From positions 62,001 through 126,000 of the forward strand of contig CAKOHE010000112.1 in the NCBI GenBank assembly GCA_934047225.1: 64,000 nucleotides of DNA, read 5' to 3'. Positions within the stretch are counted from its first letter, which is position 1, and each line of letters starts with the position of its first letter. The translations under genes and the position numbers were made by a program. The notes beneath the pieces are model-generated. The model saw only the letters and a program-made list of their open reading frames with translations. It searched no databases and was not told where the DNA came from. Positions 55,091-64,000 of the stretch are shown piece after piece. This DNA comes from Ypsolopha sequella (taxonomy: Eukaryota; Arthropoda; Insecta; Lepidoptera; Ypsolophidae).

Positions 55091-55247
55091 GTCGGCGCTA
55101 ATTAAGTTTGGCATGTTTTTTACTCGTTTTTTTATAAATTTTGGTTTTAATTGTAAATGATAAAATATATATTTTTATATGCTACACAATTTCGTTCAAA
55201 TTAATTTTAAAGCAGATCTCGAATGTTTTCTTTGAATTGAAATATAA

Positions 55248-55500
55248 TTGACTAACTGGCCGAGTGGTAGAGCGCTCGCCTTCTATCCCAAAGGTCGTGG
55301 GTTCAATTCCCGCGGTGCAACATTAATTTGTTGCAGCTGTTAGTCCATTTGTGCCCGAAGTACGGCGATAGGGCTCACCACCCACATAATAATCGTCACT
55401 GAAAAGCGGGTGTACCAAGAGTGAACTGCGACTTGCATTTCACAGTTCACACTTGGGAATACCTTTTAGATCCCCTCAGGGATTCATGTCGTGACGATTG
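55248..55500 (+). repeat. tRNA-derived SINE, family B
   Basis: The head has an A box (TGGCCGAGTGGTAGAGCGC) and a B box (GGGTTCAATTCCCGC). The body has CGATAGGGCTCACCAC, and the 3' end CCCTCAGGGATTCATGTCGT. 3'-end fragments lie at 7618-7686 and, reversed, 60935-61010. Confidence 0.8.
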
Positions 55501-55683
55501 TTGTCCAAAATAACATTCCTCAAATGAACGCTGGGTTTCGGTTACGTAAATACAGATTGTTGCAAATTACAAAAAGATATGATACTATTAAAATGGGGCA
55601 GTGGCGGAATAAGGGGACCGATACGTACTGGGGCCCCCAGGTAGGTCCCTGTGATACTAAGGCTGATTCAATCTTGCTTTGTA

Positions 55684-56101
55684 ATAATTGTTGACTTGGT
55701 CGGTGAATCACAAAAAACTATCCTTGGAAATGAAATTTTGTATGGAACATCAAAACTTATATCAAAACTTACATTCAGATGTAGCTTTTGCAAATATCGC
55801 CAAGTTATCCAAACCGATTCGAAACAAAGTTGTATTTTTGATACAAATAAGTCAGCAGTCACTGGTATTATGGCCATAGGTGGAGGTTTTTCAGCCCTGG
55901 AACAGTTTATGTCCTCTGTTGATGTCCTAGCTATGTCCGAACGCTATTAGCAGAAAATACATGGCAAATTAGCTGAACAGTGGCAAGAATCTGCCGTGGA
56001 TTCTATGGTAAATGCTGCATCTGAAGAAAGAGAAGCTGCTCTAAAAGAGATTAGGGTTGACGAGAATGGTACACCAATTATAGACGTGGTTGCAGATGGA
56101 T
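55684..56101 (+). pseudogene. Mutator-like transposase/YqaJ protein, N-terminal part
   Basis: The frame reads LTFRCSFCKYRQVIQTDSK, VTGIMAIGGGFSALEQFMSS and VDVLAMSERY, followed by an in-frame TAG near 55948. It then continues EQWQESAVDSMVNAASEERE to VVADG. This is the N-terminal region of a widespread arthropod protein type with a Mutator-like transposase domain (family assignment from memory of these conserved strings). A CxxC pair lies near the start. The frame is cut by a MITE at 56102 and carries the nonsense codon, so it is a pseudogene. Confidence 0.65.
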
Positions 56102-56361
56102 CAGTGGCGTGCATAGAACTTTTTCCGGAAAATCAATGAGAAGGTCAAGTTTCACAATAAAAACAATATGAAAAAATCTAAATAACACTTTGAAAAAAGA
56201 AAGTTTGTATGACGCCAGGATAGGCACTGTCTACCCTAGAGTGAACATTTTCATTACATCTTTTTTTTTCAAAGTGTTATTTAAATTTTTTCATATATTT
56301 TTTGTTGTCAATCTTGACCTTCTCATTGCTTTTCTGGAAAAAAGTTCTATGCACACCACTG
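56102..56361. mobile_element. hAT MITE, 260 bp, with perfect 8-bp target duplication
   Basis: AGATGGAT flanks it at 56094-56101 and 56362-56369. Arms of about 100 bp begin CAGTGGCGTGCATAGAACTT and are near-perfect inverted copies around a centre of about 60 bp. The 8-bp duplication indicates hAT. It interrupts the transposase frame, which is otherwise in register on both sides. Confidence 0.9.
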
Positions 56362-56369
56362 AGATGGAT

Positions 56370-57845
56370 GCTGGGCAAAACGGTCGTACCGTTCAAATTA
56401 CTCGTCTTCCTCTGGAGCTGCAGCAATAATTGGGAAGCGCTTTGGGAAGGTCCTTTTTTTGGCTGTACGTAACAAGTATTGTTCAATCTGCAAACATTGT
56501 GAAAAAAACAACGCAACAATCGAGCATAGATGTTATAAAAATTATGAAGGTTCGTCTTCGGGGATGGAATCCGATATACTGGTTGATGGTTTCAAATCAT
56601 CGATTTCTATGTATAACATAATCTTTGGCCGCCTCATCTCAGATGGTGATTCCAGCACATATACCAAGATTTTAGAAGCACAACCATATAACAACTTAAC
56701 TGTGCAGAAGATCAAATGCATAAATCATTTACTGAGAAATTTTTGCAATAAAATGCGGATGATAAGTGTAGACACAAGATTTCCAGTGAAATTAAGGAAA
56801 ATGATGACACAGCAGCGTATTATGTCGATACGTCGAAATATTAAGAAAGCTATCAAACATTATCAAAATATACGCTTCTGATACATTAAAAATTAATAAT
56901 CTGCACTCTGAAATCAACATCAACACCATTCTTTTTCATGTATTCCATTCACACCTCCATTGCAAAGCTTTTTATTGCTTTGAAGCAAAATGTGGTGATC
57001 CTGAAGTACTGATCGGTCAATTTCGGGGCACTGGGATGTGGCTTCGACTGACTTTAATCGTCTCCGCTCTTGCAGCCCATGCCAGGACTTTGCTACACAA
57101 TAGCCACAGTAATATTGTTGAGAGTTTCGACTCGACCATTGCGATGTTTATCGGTGGAAAAAGGATAAATTTCACTAGCCGTGGTTCTTACACAGGTAGG
57201 GCATTCGCTGTTGTTTTGTCCTGCAATACAAAACGGCCAATATATGAAATTCAAAAGGCAACTTTACACCAAACGCCATCTTCAAAAATTAAACAGATGG
57301 ATATTAGAAAACAAAAAACTTGTGGTCTCTTCATAGATAAAGATATTCCAGTTTTAGGGGCCTCGCCAGACGGAATAATTAAGAGAGAAAATGGTGAAGA
57401 TTTAATAGTGGAGATAAAATGCCCAATAACCGTCTACAAAATGGGCTTGCAAGAATCCATAGAAAAGAAAAAGGTTCGATTTTGGACTATCGACAAAAGT
57501 AAACTAAACATAAATAAAAATCATCCGTGGTTTTAGCAAATCCAGGGCAAGCTTCATATTGCCCAGAAAAATACTTCAATTAAAAAAAGGTTTGCCTGTG
57601 CGTGAACCAGATTTCATCAAAGAAGCAATCGAAAAAAAGAACAAAGAAAAGCCAAAGAAACCACAACGAAAAAAAAAGAAAACGACAAAATAATGAAGTT
57701 TCCGTTAGTAAAATATTGCAAAAGAGAAGAAAAGCTGGAGATGATTTGGAAGAAAATAAAGAAAACATGGATCCATTACCCATAAATATAATAAGACAAA
57801 TTTATGGAAGCGATGATTATGAAAGCATAATTAATAAAAACGTCT
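56370..57845 (+). pseudogene. Mutator-like transposase/YqaJ protein, central and C-terminal parts
   Basis: After the MITE the frame resumes in register with GAAAIIGKRFGKVLFLAVRN, YCSICKHCEKNN and MYNIIFGRLISDGDSSTYTK, then INHLLRNFCNKMRMIS, with a stop at 56881. A frame change and decayed HVFHSHLHC...YC segment follow. From 57036 come NIVESFDSTIAMFIGGKRIN and RGSYTGRAFAV. Next is a YqaJ-type nuclease core, CGLFIDKDIPVLGASPDG and LIVEIKCP, the PD-(D/E)XK-like D...ExK arrangement. A stop at 57534 precedes the expected final strand. A lysine-rich frame to 57845 may be the C-terminus. The protein links a transposase fold with a recombination exonuclease fold; its role is not established here. Confidence 0.65.
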
Positions 57846-59055
57846 AAAAACAGCACAAATTAATAAAGAACGCGGATCTACTAGTGACAATGAATCATCA
57901 CAAATCAAAAAGAATAGGTTTGCAAGATTTATTGATTTTTCTGTATTTTGATACAGAAGAAATGTTCTACATTGTAAAAAAAACTATATTGTGATATAAA
58001 AATACTACTATATTATATTACATATTTAAATTAAGTGAATGTTTTAATTTGACGTCATATATTAAATGCAATAAAAAAAACATTACGACAACCACTGCGT
58101 CTCCGGCTAGCGCAAAATAGGAGAAAATAATACTTTTCACATGGACGCCACGAACGGAAAAAAAAATTGAACTTGAATTTTTTAGATCTAAAAATTTCCT
58201 ATAGTTTTGTCAAAACTTACAATAGAAACACAGTTTAGGAAACTTAAAATTTATTTTTGACTCTATAATGCCTATCATATATTTTTATGAAAGTTTTGGA
58301 CCACCCGTGTGGGAAGAGTAAGTCTTCAAAGACAGGTCCAAATTGCAGTTGGCGTATCCATTCGCCTTAAGCCTAATAATAACCTACTTATGGATTTTTA
58401 ATACTTGGTCACATCCTGTTACTTGATGACATAGGGTTACCGACTGTGCACCGACAGTCTATAAGTAAAGTGCAATAAGCTTTAAGGGTCCATTGTCACA
58501 ATCAGGCGCAGGAACCAGCGAACGGTGATTAATTAGCCTTAATTAAACATCAATCTCAACCCAAGATAACCCTGGATCCTCTACGGGATCCTGTTCACGG
58601 GACCCGTAGTACCTTGTCTTAAAGAACATAATGCTGTGTGTCGTGGGAATACCATTGTGGTCGAGAGCTGATCCAACGAGGATCGTCACGAAGTGACTGC
58701 TGATGCGTTTAGATAATACTTTTCATCACTTTTGCTTGGGCCATGATTGTTCAAAGTATATGGATGTCACACACCTAACTTTGTTTAATATAAAATAAAA
58801 TATGTGCAAGGTTTCGTTACTTTTAAATGTTTTAATCATACGCCAAATTTGGTGCTTAAATATTTACTCACTATTACTTACCATTTCAAAATTTGAAAAA
58901 TCCTGATAAAAAGCCGAACATTTCAATAAAATTCTGGACATTTTAGTCACAAAATGAAATAATAATTCCTAAGAGCAGCGCACTTCTAATTTAGTAAATT
59001 AGTAAAAATAAGTTTTAAATCAACATATTTTTTATAAACATGCAATACAAGGTGT
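57846..59055. other. No gene; one TTAA-family fragment
   Basis: About 58085-58150 (GGAGAAAATAATACTTTTCA) is a fragment of the family at 47232-47696. ATTCGCCTTAAG near 58367 resembles its terminus. The remainder is unassigned. Confidence 0.45.
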
Positions 59056-59059
59056 ACAG

Positions 59060-59303
59060 TAATATTGTGTTAGCTAGCTAAGTCACCTATTTTTCGGGTT
59101 GAGCAGTACTACTTATCCTAAGACTACAGGGCTATGCCCTTTTTTAGGGAGTAGGGCACTCAAAATTGTTTTGTGTACACTCTTTTAATCTGTGTATGAT
59201 TATTATTATTATTTATTTATTTATTTATGATCTATGATCTAGTATGTAAGTTTATAAATGTACATATTTATATGGAATAAACTCTTATTATTATTATTAT
59301 TAT
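59060..59303 (+). repeat. LINE 3' UTR with (ATT)n tail
   Basis: TTTTGTGTACACTCTTTTAA and TATATGGAATAAACTCTTAT are followed by an ATT-repeat tail. Confidence 0.5.
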
Positions 59304-59309
59304 GTAGGT

Positions 59310-59870
59310 ACACTTTTCAGTCACGGGCCCATAGGGACCCGGTCATTTGAAAGGCATTCATGGGGCCGAAGCCAACATTGAAGAGGCCTTTGGTACCATT
59401 TAATCTAGATGTGAGATGGCTGCATCCATGGAGGCCTCTCCCTCAATGTATCATTGTGATACACTAACGGACAGTCCCCCACAGTTGCCAAACTATTGCC
59501 AGGAAGGAAGCGACTTGGAGTGGACTATGAGGATGGGATGCTAAATGGGCCGGATAACAGGGCTATGGAGTGAGATAACGGACATCTGCCTCGAAAATCT
59601 CTCACAAATTTAAATATGGCAGATGGTGACTTGCTGCTTAATAACTATCCACCAGGATAGCCGTTGTGGGCCCCCTATCTAGCCACCATGGGGCGGCCAG
59701 GGGGCAACACTATATAAGCAGCTAAGGTTGTCGAGAGGTGAGTCTGCGGGGCGCAAGATCCTTCTAACAGTCAAGTGCCCCCGGCGTTATGACATTTTAC
59801 ACTTCCAACCTGGAGCATAGGTTCCGCTCTTGCATCTCCACTCTGGCCGGCTGGTCAAGGCAATTATTAT
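59310..59870. other. GC-richer segment of unknown origin
   Basis: About 550 bp are distinctly GC-richer than the surroundings (ACGGGCCCATAGGGACCCGG, CCACCATGGGGCGGCCAGGG) but have no long open frame. It may be the 5' UTR of an unidentified retrotransposon. Unassigned. Confidence 0.3.
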
Positions 59871-60069
59871 ATTATTATTTTCAATTAATTTTATGCCAAA
59901 ATTAAACAGTCATTCAACATATTTCAATCTAAGTAAAAAATCCGGACAAATTAGAAAGACGTACAAAGTCCGGACGGAAGCCCTAAAGTCTGGACATGTC
60001 CGGACAAATCCGGACGAATAGTTACCCTAGTCACTATTGATCGACATTTCTTTCTGTCACCCAGTCCTA

Positions 60070-60115
60070 TAAATCTACATAATGAATAAATATATTTGTA
60101 TTTGTATACAAATAA
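60070..60115 (+). repeat. LINE 3' tail with TTTGTA repeats
   Basis: ATGAATAAATATATTTGTAT plus TTGTA units form a typical tail. Confidence 0.4.
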
Positions 60116-60359
60116 CATAAAATCTGGTGCTATATTCACATCAAGAACGCTTCCATCTTCTTGACACTACTCTTGTTGATGATGTCAATTTTATCGCTAA
60201 TAAAAAGTGCCTTTAGAGCAATGCAAAGTTATGTGTGCTAAACAGCACTCACAGCACTCAATGTCAAACACACCTTAGATTGCAGTAATGGCTTCATTAC
60301 CCAGAACATGTTCGTGAATTATGCTAATCAACCACGGATTATTATATCATCCAGGCACG

Positions 60360-60720
60360 CGATACGAAAATTCAAAAACCGAATACGATTCAAACTTCAC
60401 CCCCCGCGGAGCCCAAACGCTGATTGGCAGACTGAGTGACGTCCGCTGTCCTTATTGGCTGATAAGATTTGACAGATAAGCCAGCGGCTCACATAAAAGA
60501 TGTGTCATTTCCAGCCAGTTTTTCGGTGTTCCAAAATTCAAAACGGTATCCTAACAAAGAGGTTGTACGTTATCAGCTACGGTCGGTCGGTCTCGTATCA
60601 CATGAGAATGAAAACATCTGTCGACGTTTTGTTATGCCCGGATCGTCTTTTTTACTTGCGCGCGCGCATAGTGAACCAACTTGATGGTTTTGTTTGCATT
60701 GTGTAATAGTGGGGTCGATC
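60360..60720. other. Mixed-composition segment, no gene called
   Basis: GCTGATTGGCAGACTG and CCTTATTGGCTGATAAG give two ATTGG (inverted CCAAT) boxes near 60420-60465. Overlapping open frames at 60469-60782 are on both strands and unsupported. A decayed promoter or repeat is possible. Confidence 0.25.
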
Positions 60721-60934
60721 GCCTGGCCCGTGTCAAACATTATACGGTCAGAAATCCTTTGAACATTATCTGGTGCTGCCATTGAATCTCGGACATAATT
60801 CTAGATGTCCGATAATGGTTTCTGGTCTATTGAAAAATCTCGGCTCTGACATTAGATAGACCAAAAAGCTACCGACGACGTACCGTTGGCAAAGATTTTT
60901 TGATCAATTTATAACAATATAATATAGTATATCA

Positions 60935-61010
60935 TCACGACATGAATCCCCTAGGGGGTTTCAGAGGTGTTTCCGAATGTGAACTATTAAATGCAAGTAT
61001 TGTAACATGA
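60935..61010 (-). repeat. 3' end fragment of SINE family B
   Basis: On the minus strand, the GGGGATTCATGTCGTGATG-type end and the preceding GCATTTAATAGTTCACATTC match 55248-55500. Confidence 0.55.
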
Positions 61011-61189
61011 AATTTTCATGTTTTTTGAATTTTCCCCATTTTAATACCTATTTTTGAATGTGGTTTTGTTTTTTAGCTGGTACTATTTTGCGTTCCGTCT
61101 TAACAAATGATTTTATTTGTCAAGTCTTTACGTTTCAAAAAGAATGTTTGTTTTTGTAAGAAAATATTGTTATAAAATTCTTCTTTTGT

Positions 61190-61375
61190 TGTTAAGCAAC
61201 CCATGTATTTGTGAAACTTCCATGCCATGATATAAATTAGGTTTTTAAATGTGTAAACTTATATGGAGAGCGCTGGCCGTTGGAATTTAGGTTCCCGCCT
61301 ACCCTAGTGGCCAGAGTTCCAATTATTCTGTGTTCCACTTTGATTTTTTTGCGTCAATAAAGATTTTATTCATTT
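61190..61375 (+). repeat. LINE 3' UTR fragment
   Basis: GAGAGCGCTGGCCGTTGGAA and TACCCTAGTGGCCAGAGTTC precede CAATAAAGATTTTATTC. Confidence 0.55.
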
Positions 61376-61399
61376 TTATTTTCACTTACTACACCCGCA

Positions 61400-61632
61400 T
61401 TTCACCGACGATTATTATTACGTCCCAACGTGATGGATGGTGCCCTATCGCCGTTCTTCGGGTACAAATACACGCTTTTTAGGTCATGCAGGTTTATTCA
61501 CGATGTTTTCCTTCACCGTTCAACAAGTGGTAAGTATTATCCGAAAAACTCATTGGTGCATGACCAGGCATCGAACCTGGGTCTCAAAATTGAGAGGTCA
61601 TAGAGCGTACTACCGCCTGCGGGTCTACCGCG
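61400..61632 (-). repeat. tRNA-derived SINE, family A, full-length-like
   Basis: On the minus strand the head has GGCGGTAGTACGCTCTA and a good B box (CAGGTTCGATGCC). The body has GCACCAATGAGTTTTTCGG, GAAGGAAAACATCGTGA and CGTTGGGACGTAATAATAAT. Same family as 6722-6965. Confidence 0.78.
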
Positions 61633-62850
61633 TAATTATCATTTTCATCAACATCAACTTGAGATTGAAATTTGACGTGCGTGCGACGACGCCCGCCTAA
61701 CATGCCATCTCTTTTGAACGCGTTGAATTTCGCATGCATTTGCTTGAAGTTGATACAAAGGAGAATTACGAGGTACGAGCCCCCGCTAATCTACCGTCAC
61801 TTAATTTATTTTTACGTTCACGAAATATTCACAGGCTTATCAAATGTCATAATCTAAATTCCTATTTTACATGGTTTTTAAGAAAAACCTCTGTGACAGA
61901 CGGACGGTCGGACACGAGAAAGATTTAATAAGAGTTCCCATTATCCTTTTAAGGTACGGAACCCTAAAACCCACTCAAGTGCGATAAAAATTCGTGGCCT
62001 GGGGGTTCAGTACATACCGTTTAAAACACAAACGAATTCGACGTGCAGCTATTAATGACCAAATGAATTTGTCACGTGCTTGTCCATTAAAATTCGTTTA
62101 ATAACATCTTAATTCATAGGGAACTTTCTGATTTTTCTTCAACCTTTGAGGTGGAAGTTGGAAGTTAAAATGGTCAGGGCTCACTTAGCAGGGTCCTTGA
62201 ATACAAAACAAGTAGGAGCTGATTTTCAACCCTGGCTAGATAAACATTATGGTATTATCAATAATTTCATTATACATTATACTTAATAAAATAACACGAA
62301 AAAAATATTTCAGGCCAGTCAGGCTAAAGACCACCACACTAGGAAATTTCATAAATAGGTTGGTCAAGTTCACAAAAATACGTTGGTTGCATACTGACTT
62401 AGAAACAACCCCCGAATGTGACCCTAAAATCAGTCGGACAGACTGAACGGCTGCATCAGGGTGCCACCTACCAGGTTTTTCTAGTCATACTTATTGCGTC
62501 GTATCGTATACGAGTATACATGACAAATTTCAATAATGGTCACTTACGAGTCTAGGCGAAAACTTTTTTTTTATTTCTTGATTTTTTTTTCACAAGTATT
62601 TGTTTTTATCCATCCTTTACCGATAGGAATAATACATTTATTCCAAACTATCTTAAAATGTATAATTTCATATCTACTGGTATATTCTCGATACGGTAGG
62701 GCTAACGACAATGCCCGCTCGGTCTACTAGTTATAGAACTTTATTACTACAAAGTGATATCAATTTATGTCGCCAAATTCACAATGACAACTCGGTAAGT
62801 GCACTAGTTAAATTCGTATTTGTAAATTTGTGGGATAGTACAATTGATTT
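61633..62850. other. No supported gene
   Basis: About 61930-61970 (GGTACGGAACCCTAAAA) is a fragment of the 7686-7970 family. A weak exon-like frame at about 62310-62446 after ATATTTCAG ends in TGA but has little protein character. Confidence 0.35.
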
Positions 62851-62853
62851 CAG

Positions 62854-62995
62854 GGGATCTAAAAAGGCCAACTTGGGTGAATCATGAAATGATTTGAAAG
62901 TAGGATAGAGACAGAGTTCCTTCATGCGTGCAAAAGAGATGGCATTACAACAGAATCATAATATGATTCATCCAAAGCGGCCTTTTTAGAGGACC
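62854..62995. repeat. Short inverted-repeat element
   Basis: GATCTAAAAAGGCC and GGTGAATCATGA at the left are mirrored by ATGATTCATCC and GGCCTTTTTAGAGG at the right. Confidence 0.6.
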
Positions 62996-62999
62996 TGTT

Positions 63000-63470
63000 C
63001 ATAATCGTTTTTTTTTTGTGTTCCTTGCAAGCGCAAGGGAGGTCACATTTTTTTAGTTACAAGATATAAAGAAATAAAACCCGCTTATTTTATGTTGTAA
63101 CTAACATTTCAAGTCACATTTAATAATACATAGTTTGAGAAGTGCATCAAGAATTATTAACTGCATTTTTTTATCCACATAATTTTCTCTCAAAACCAAC
63201 ATACCTAACTATTGATACTTCATTATAATTGAGAAACATCATTAAAACTTAACCCCATCAGCTGTAAAAGCACTAAAAGAAACTAAAAAACACTACCATG
63301 CTTAGTCGTTTACATAAGTAGATACAATTCAAACTTACGTCACGACACGTCCTTATATATACATGTACACTTTGTATGAGATAGTTTCGGGACAGCACAC
63401 ACTAGCGTTAGGTGTATAAATTTTTGCGTATAAAACATCAGGCTCCAAAGCAAACAATCAGTAAATTTAA
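63000..63470. other. No gene seen
   Basis: AT-rich sequence without recognisable features. Confidence 0.35.
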
Positions 63471-63478
63471 TGTATATA

Positions 63479-64000
63479 CAGGGTGGAAAAAATGAAAGGG
63501 CCCTGGAGGGGAACTACCTTAAATCCTTTAGTTAGCTCATTTTACTGAAAGGAAACATTCCTTTATTTTTTAAAAGAAACAAAACTGCATTCAAAGATCT
63601 TCTAAAATTTGCTTGTCTCACCCGGGAACTGAACCAACTAAAAATTTTAAAAATAAACCCTCGCTATTTTATTATTCGAATCGGTAGGATTATTGTTCAG
63701 GATAAAATTTGTCTAATAAACTAAAGTATTACACTCATCTGTTGTACGAGATACCCATGAAATTGAATATTTATTACAAGTTCTTTATTAACAATACCTA
63801 GTACTGTTCACTTGTAAAGTAATGATTATACGCCATTATTACACAATGACAGCACAGAATGAAAGCAAAACAAAACAAAATTTTAATTTCGAACGAAATT
63901 TATGGTTCGAACTTCAAATTTGTTTATTTGCAAAAAATGCGTTGCAAAAAAAATACGTTCCTTTTTTAAACTTTTCGTCAGTACGCCTAGTGCAAGAAGT
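63479..64000. mobile_element. Second copy of the TA-flanked foldback element, cut by window end
   Basis: TA at 63477-63478 precedes CAGGGTGGAAAAAATGAAAG, and the left arm follows copy 48708-50264 closely. It also contains AACAATACCTAGTACTGTTC, which in the 48.7-kb copy survives in inverted orientation at about 49337-49365, next to the LINE insertion. Confidence 0.8.

Noticed and set aside
55248..55320. Functional tRNA gene
   Set aside because: A and B boxes are present, but acceptor ends do not pair and the sequence continues into a SINE body that recurs elsewhere. The same applies at 1632, 6722 and 61632.

Overview
The window looks like a stretch of an insect nuclear genome, most probably a moth or butterfly. 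It is AT-rich and dominated by decayed mobile elements: many 5'-truncated LINEs, tRNA-derived SINEs of the type common in Lepidoptera, Helitron pieces, Tc1/mariner-, hAT- and TTAA-ended non-autonomous elements, a Ty3/gypsy fragment and Penelope-like elements. The species call is inference from repeat style. No intact autonomous element or complete host gene is visible, and there is no sign of prokaryotic organisation.

Host coding sequence is confined to short exon candidates with splice signals. On the minus strand these are 29025-28816 (the best supported, with a downstream partial duplicate at 28764-28719), 2937-2840 and about 736-657. On the plus strand they are 29173-29277 (a membrane span followed by a charged helix), 48009-48100 (a proline-rich segment), 20083-20218 (an apparent last exon) and, more weakly, 16372-16507. 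I do not recognise any of these proteins. The window therefore probably covers long introns and intergenic DNA of at least two genes on opposite strands.

Layout. 0-4 kb: exon candidates, a CpG-rich patch, a SINE head and a foldback. 4-10 kb: LINE 3' ends, SINEs and MITEs. 10.4-13.7 kb: the longest LINE, endonuclease C-terminus plus reverse transcriptase. 14-19 kb: LINE 3' ends and a minus-strand LINE. 19.2-22.3 kb: a MITE, a 23-bp satellite, a last exon, a Penelope-like remnant and a GATCAGTGATAC minisatellite. 22.8-28 kb: Tc1/mariner-like foldback and TTAA-ended elements. 28.6-29.3 kb: host exons on both strands. 30.7-34.7 kb: a 934-bp foldback, a MITE, a 135-bp satellite and a 283-bp tandem array. 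36-43 kb: LINE fragments and a gypsy fragment whose integrase is split by a Helitron. 44-45.4 kb: a 128-bp satellite. 46-52.9 kb: nested elements, including a three-level nest at 48.2-50.4 kb and a Penelope-like element inside a LINE 3' UTR. 55.2-57.9 kb: a SINE, then a Mutator-like transposase/YqaJ nuclease relic broken by a hAT MITE. 58-64 kb: repeat fragments and a foldback cut by the window end.

The most informative structures are the datable nests, where an insertion is flanked by a clean target duplication or leaves a reading frame that closes when it is subtracted, and the Penelope-like copies, both of which begin with an inverted piece of their own 3' end.
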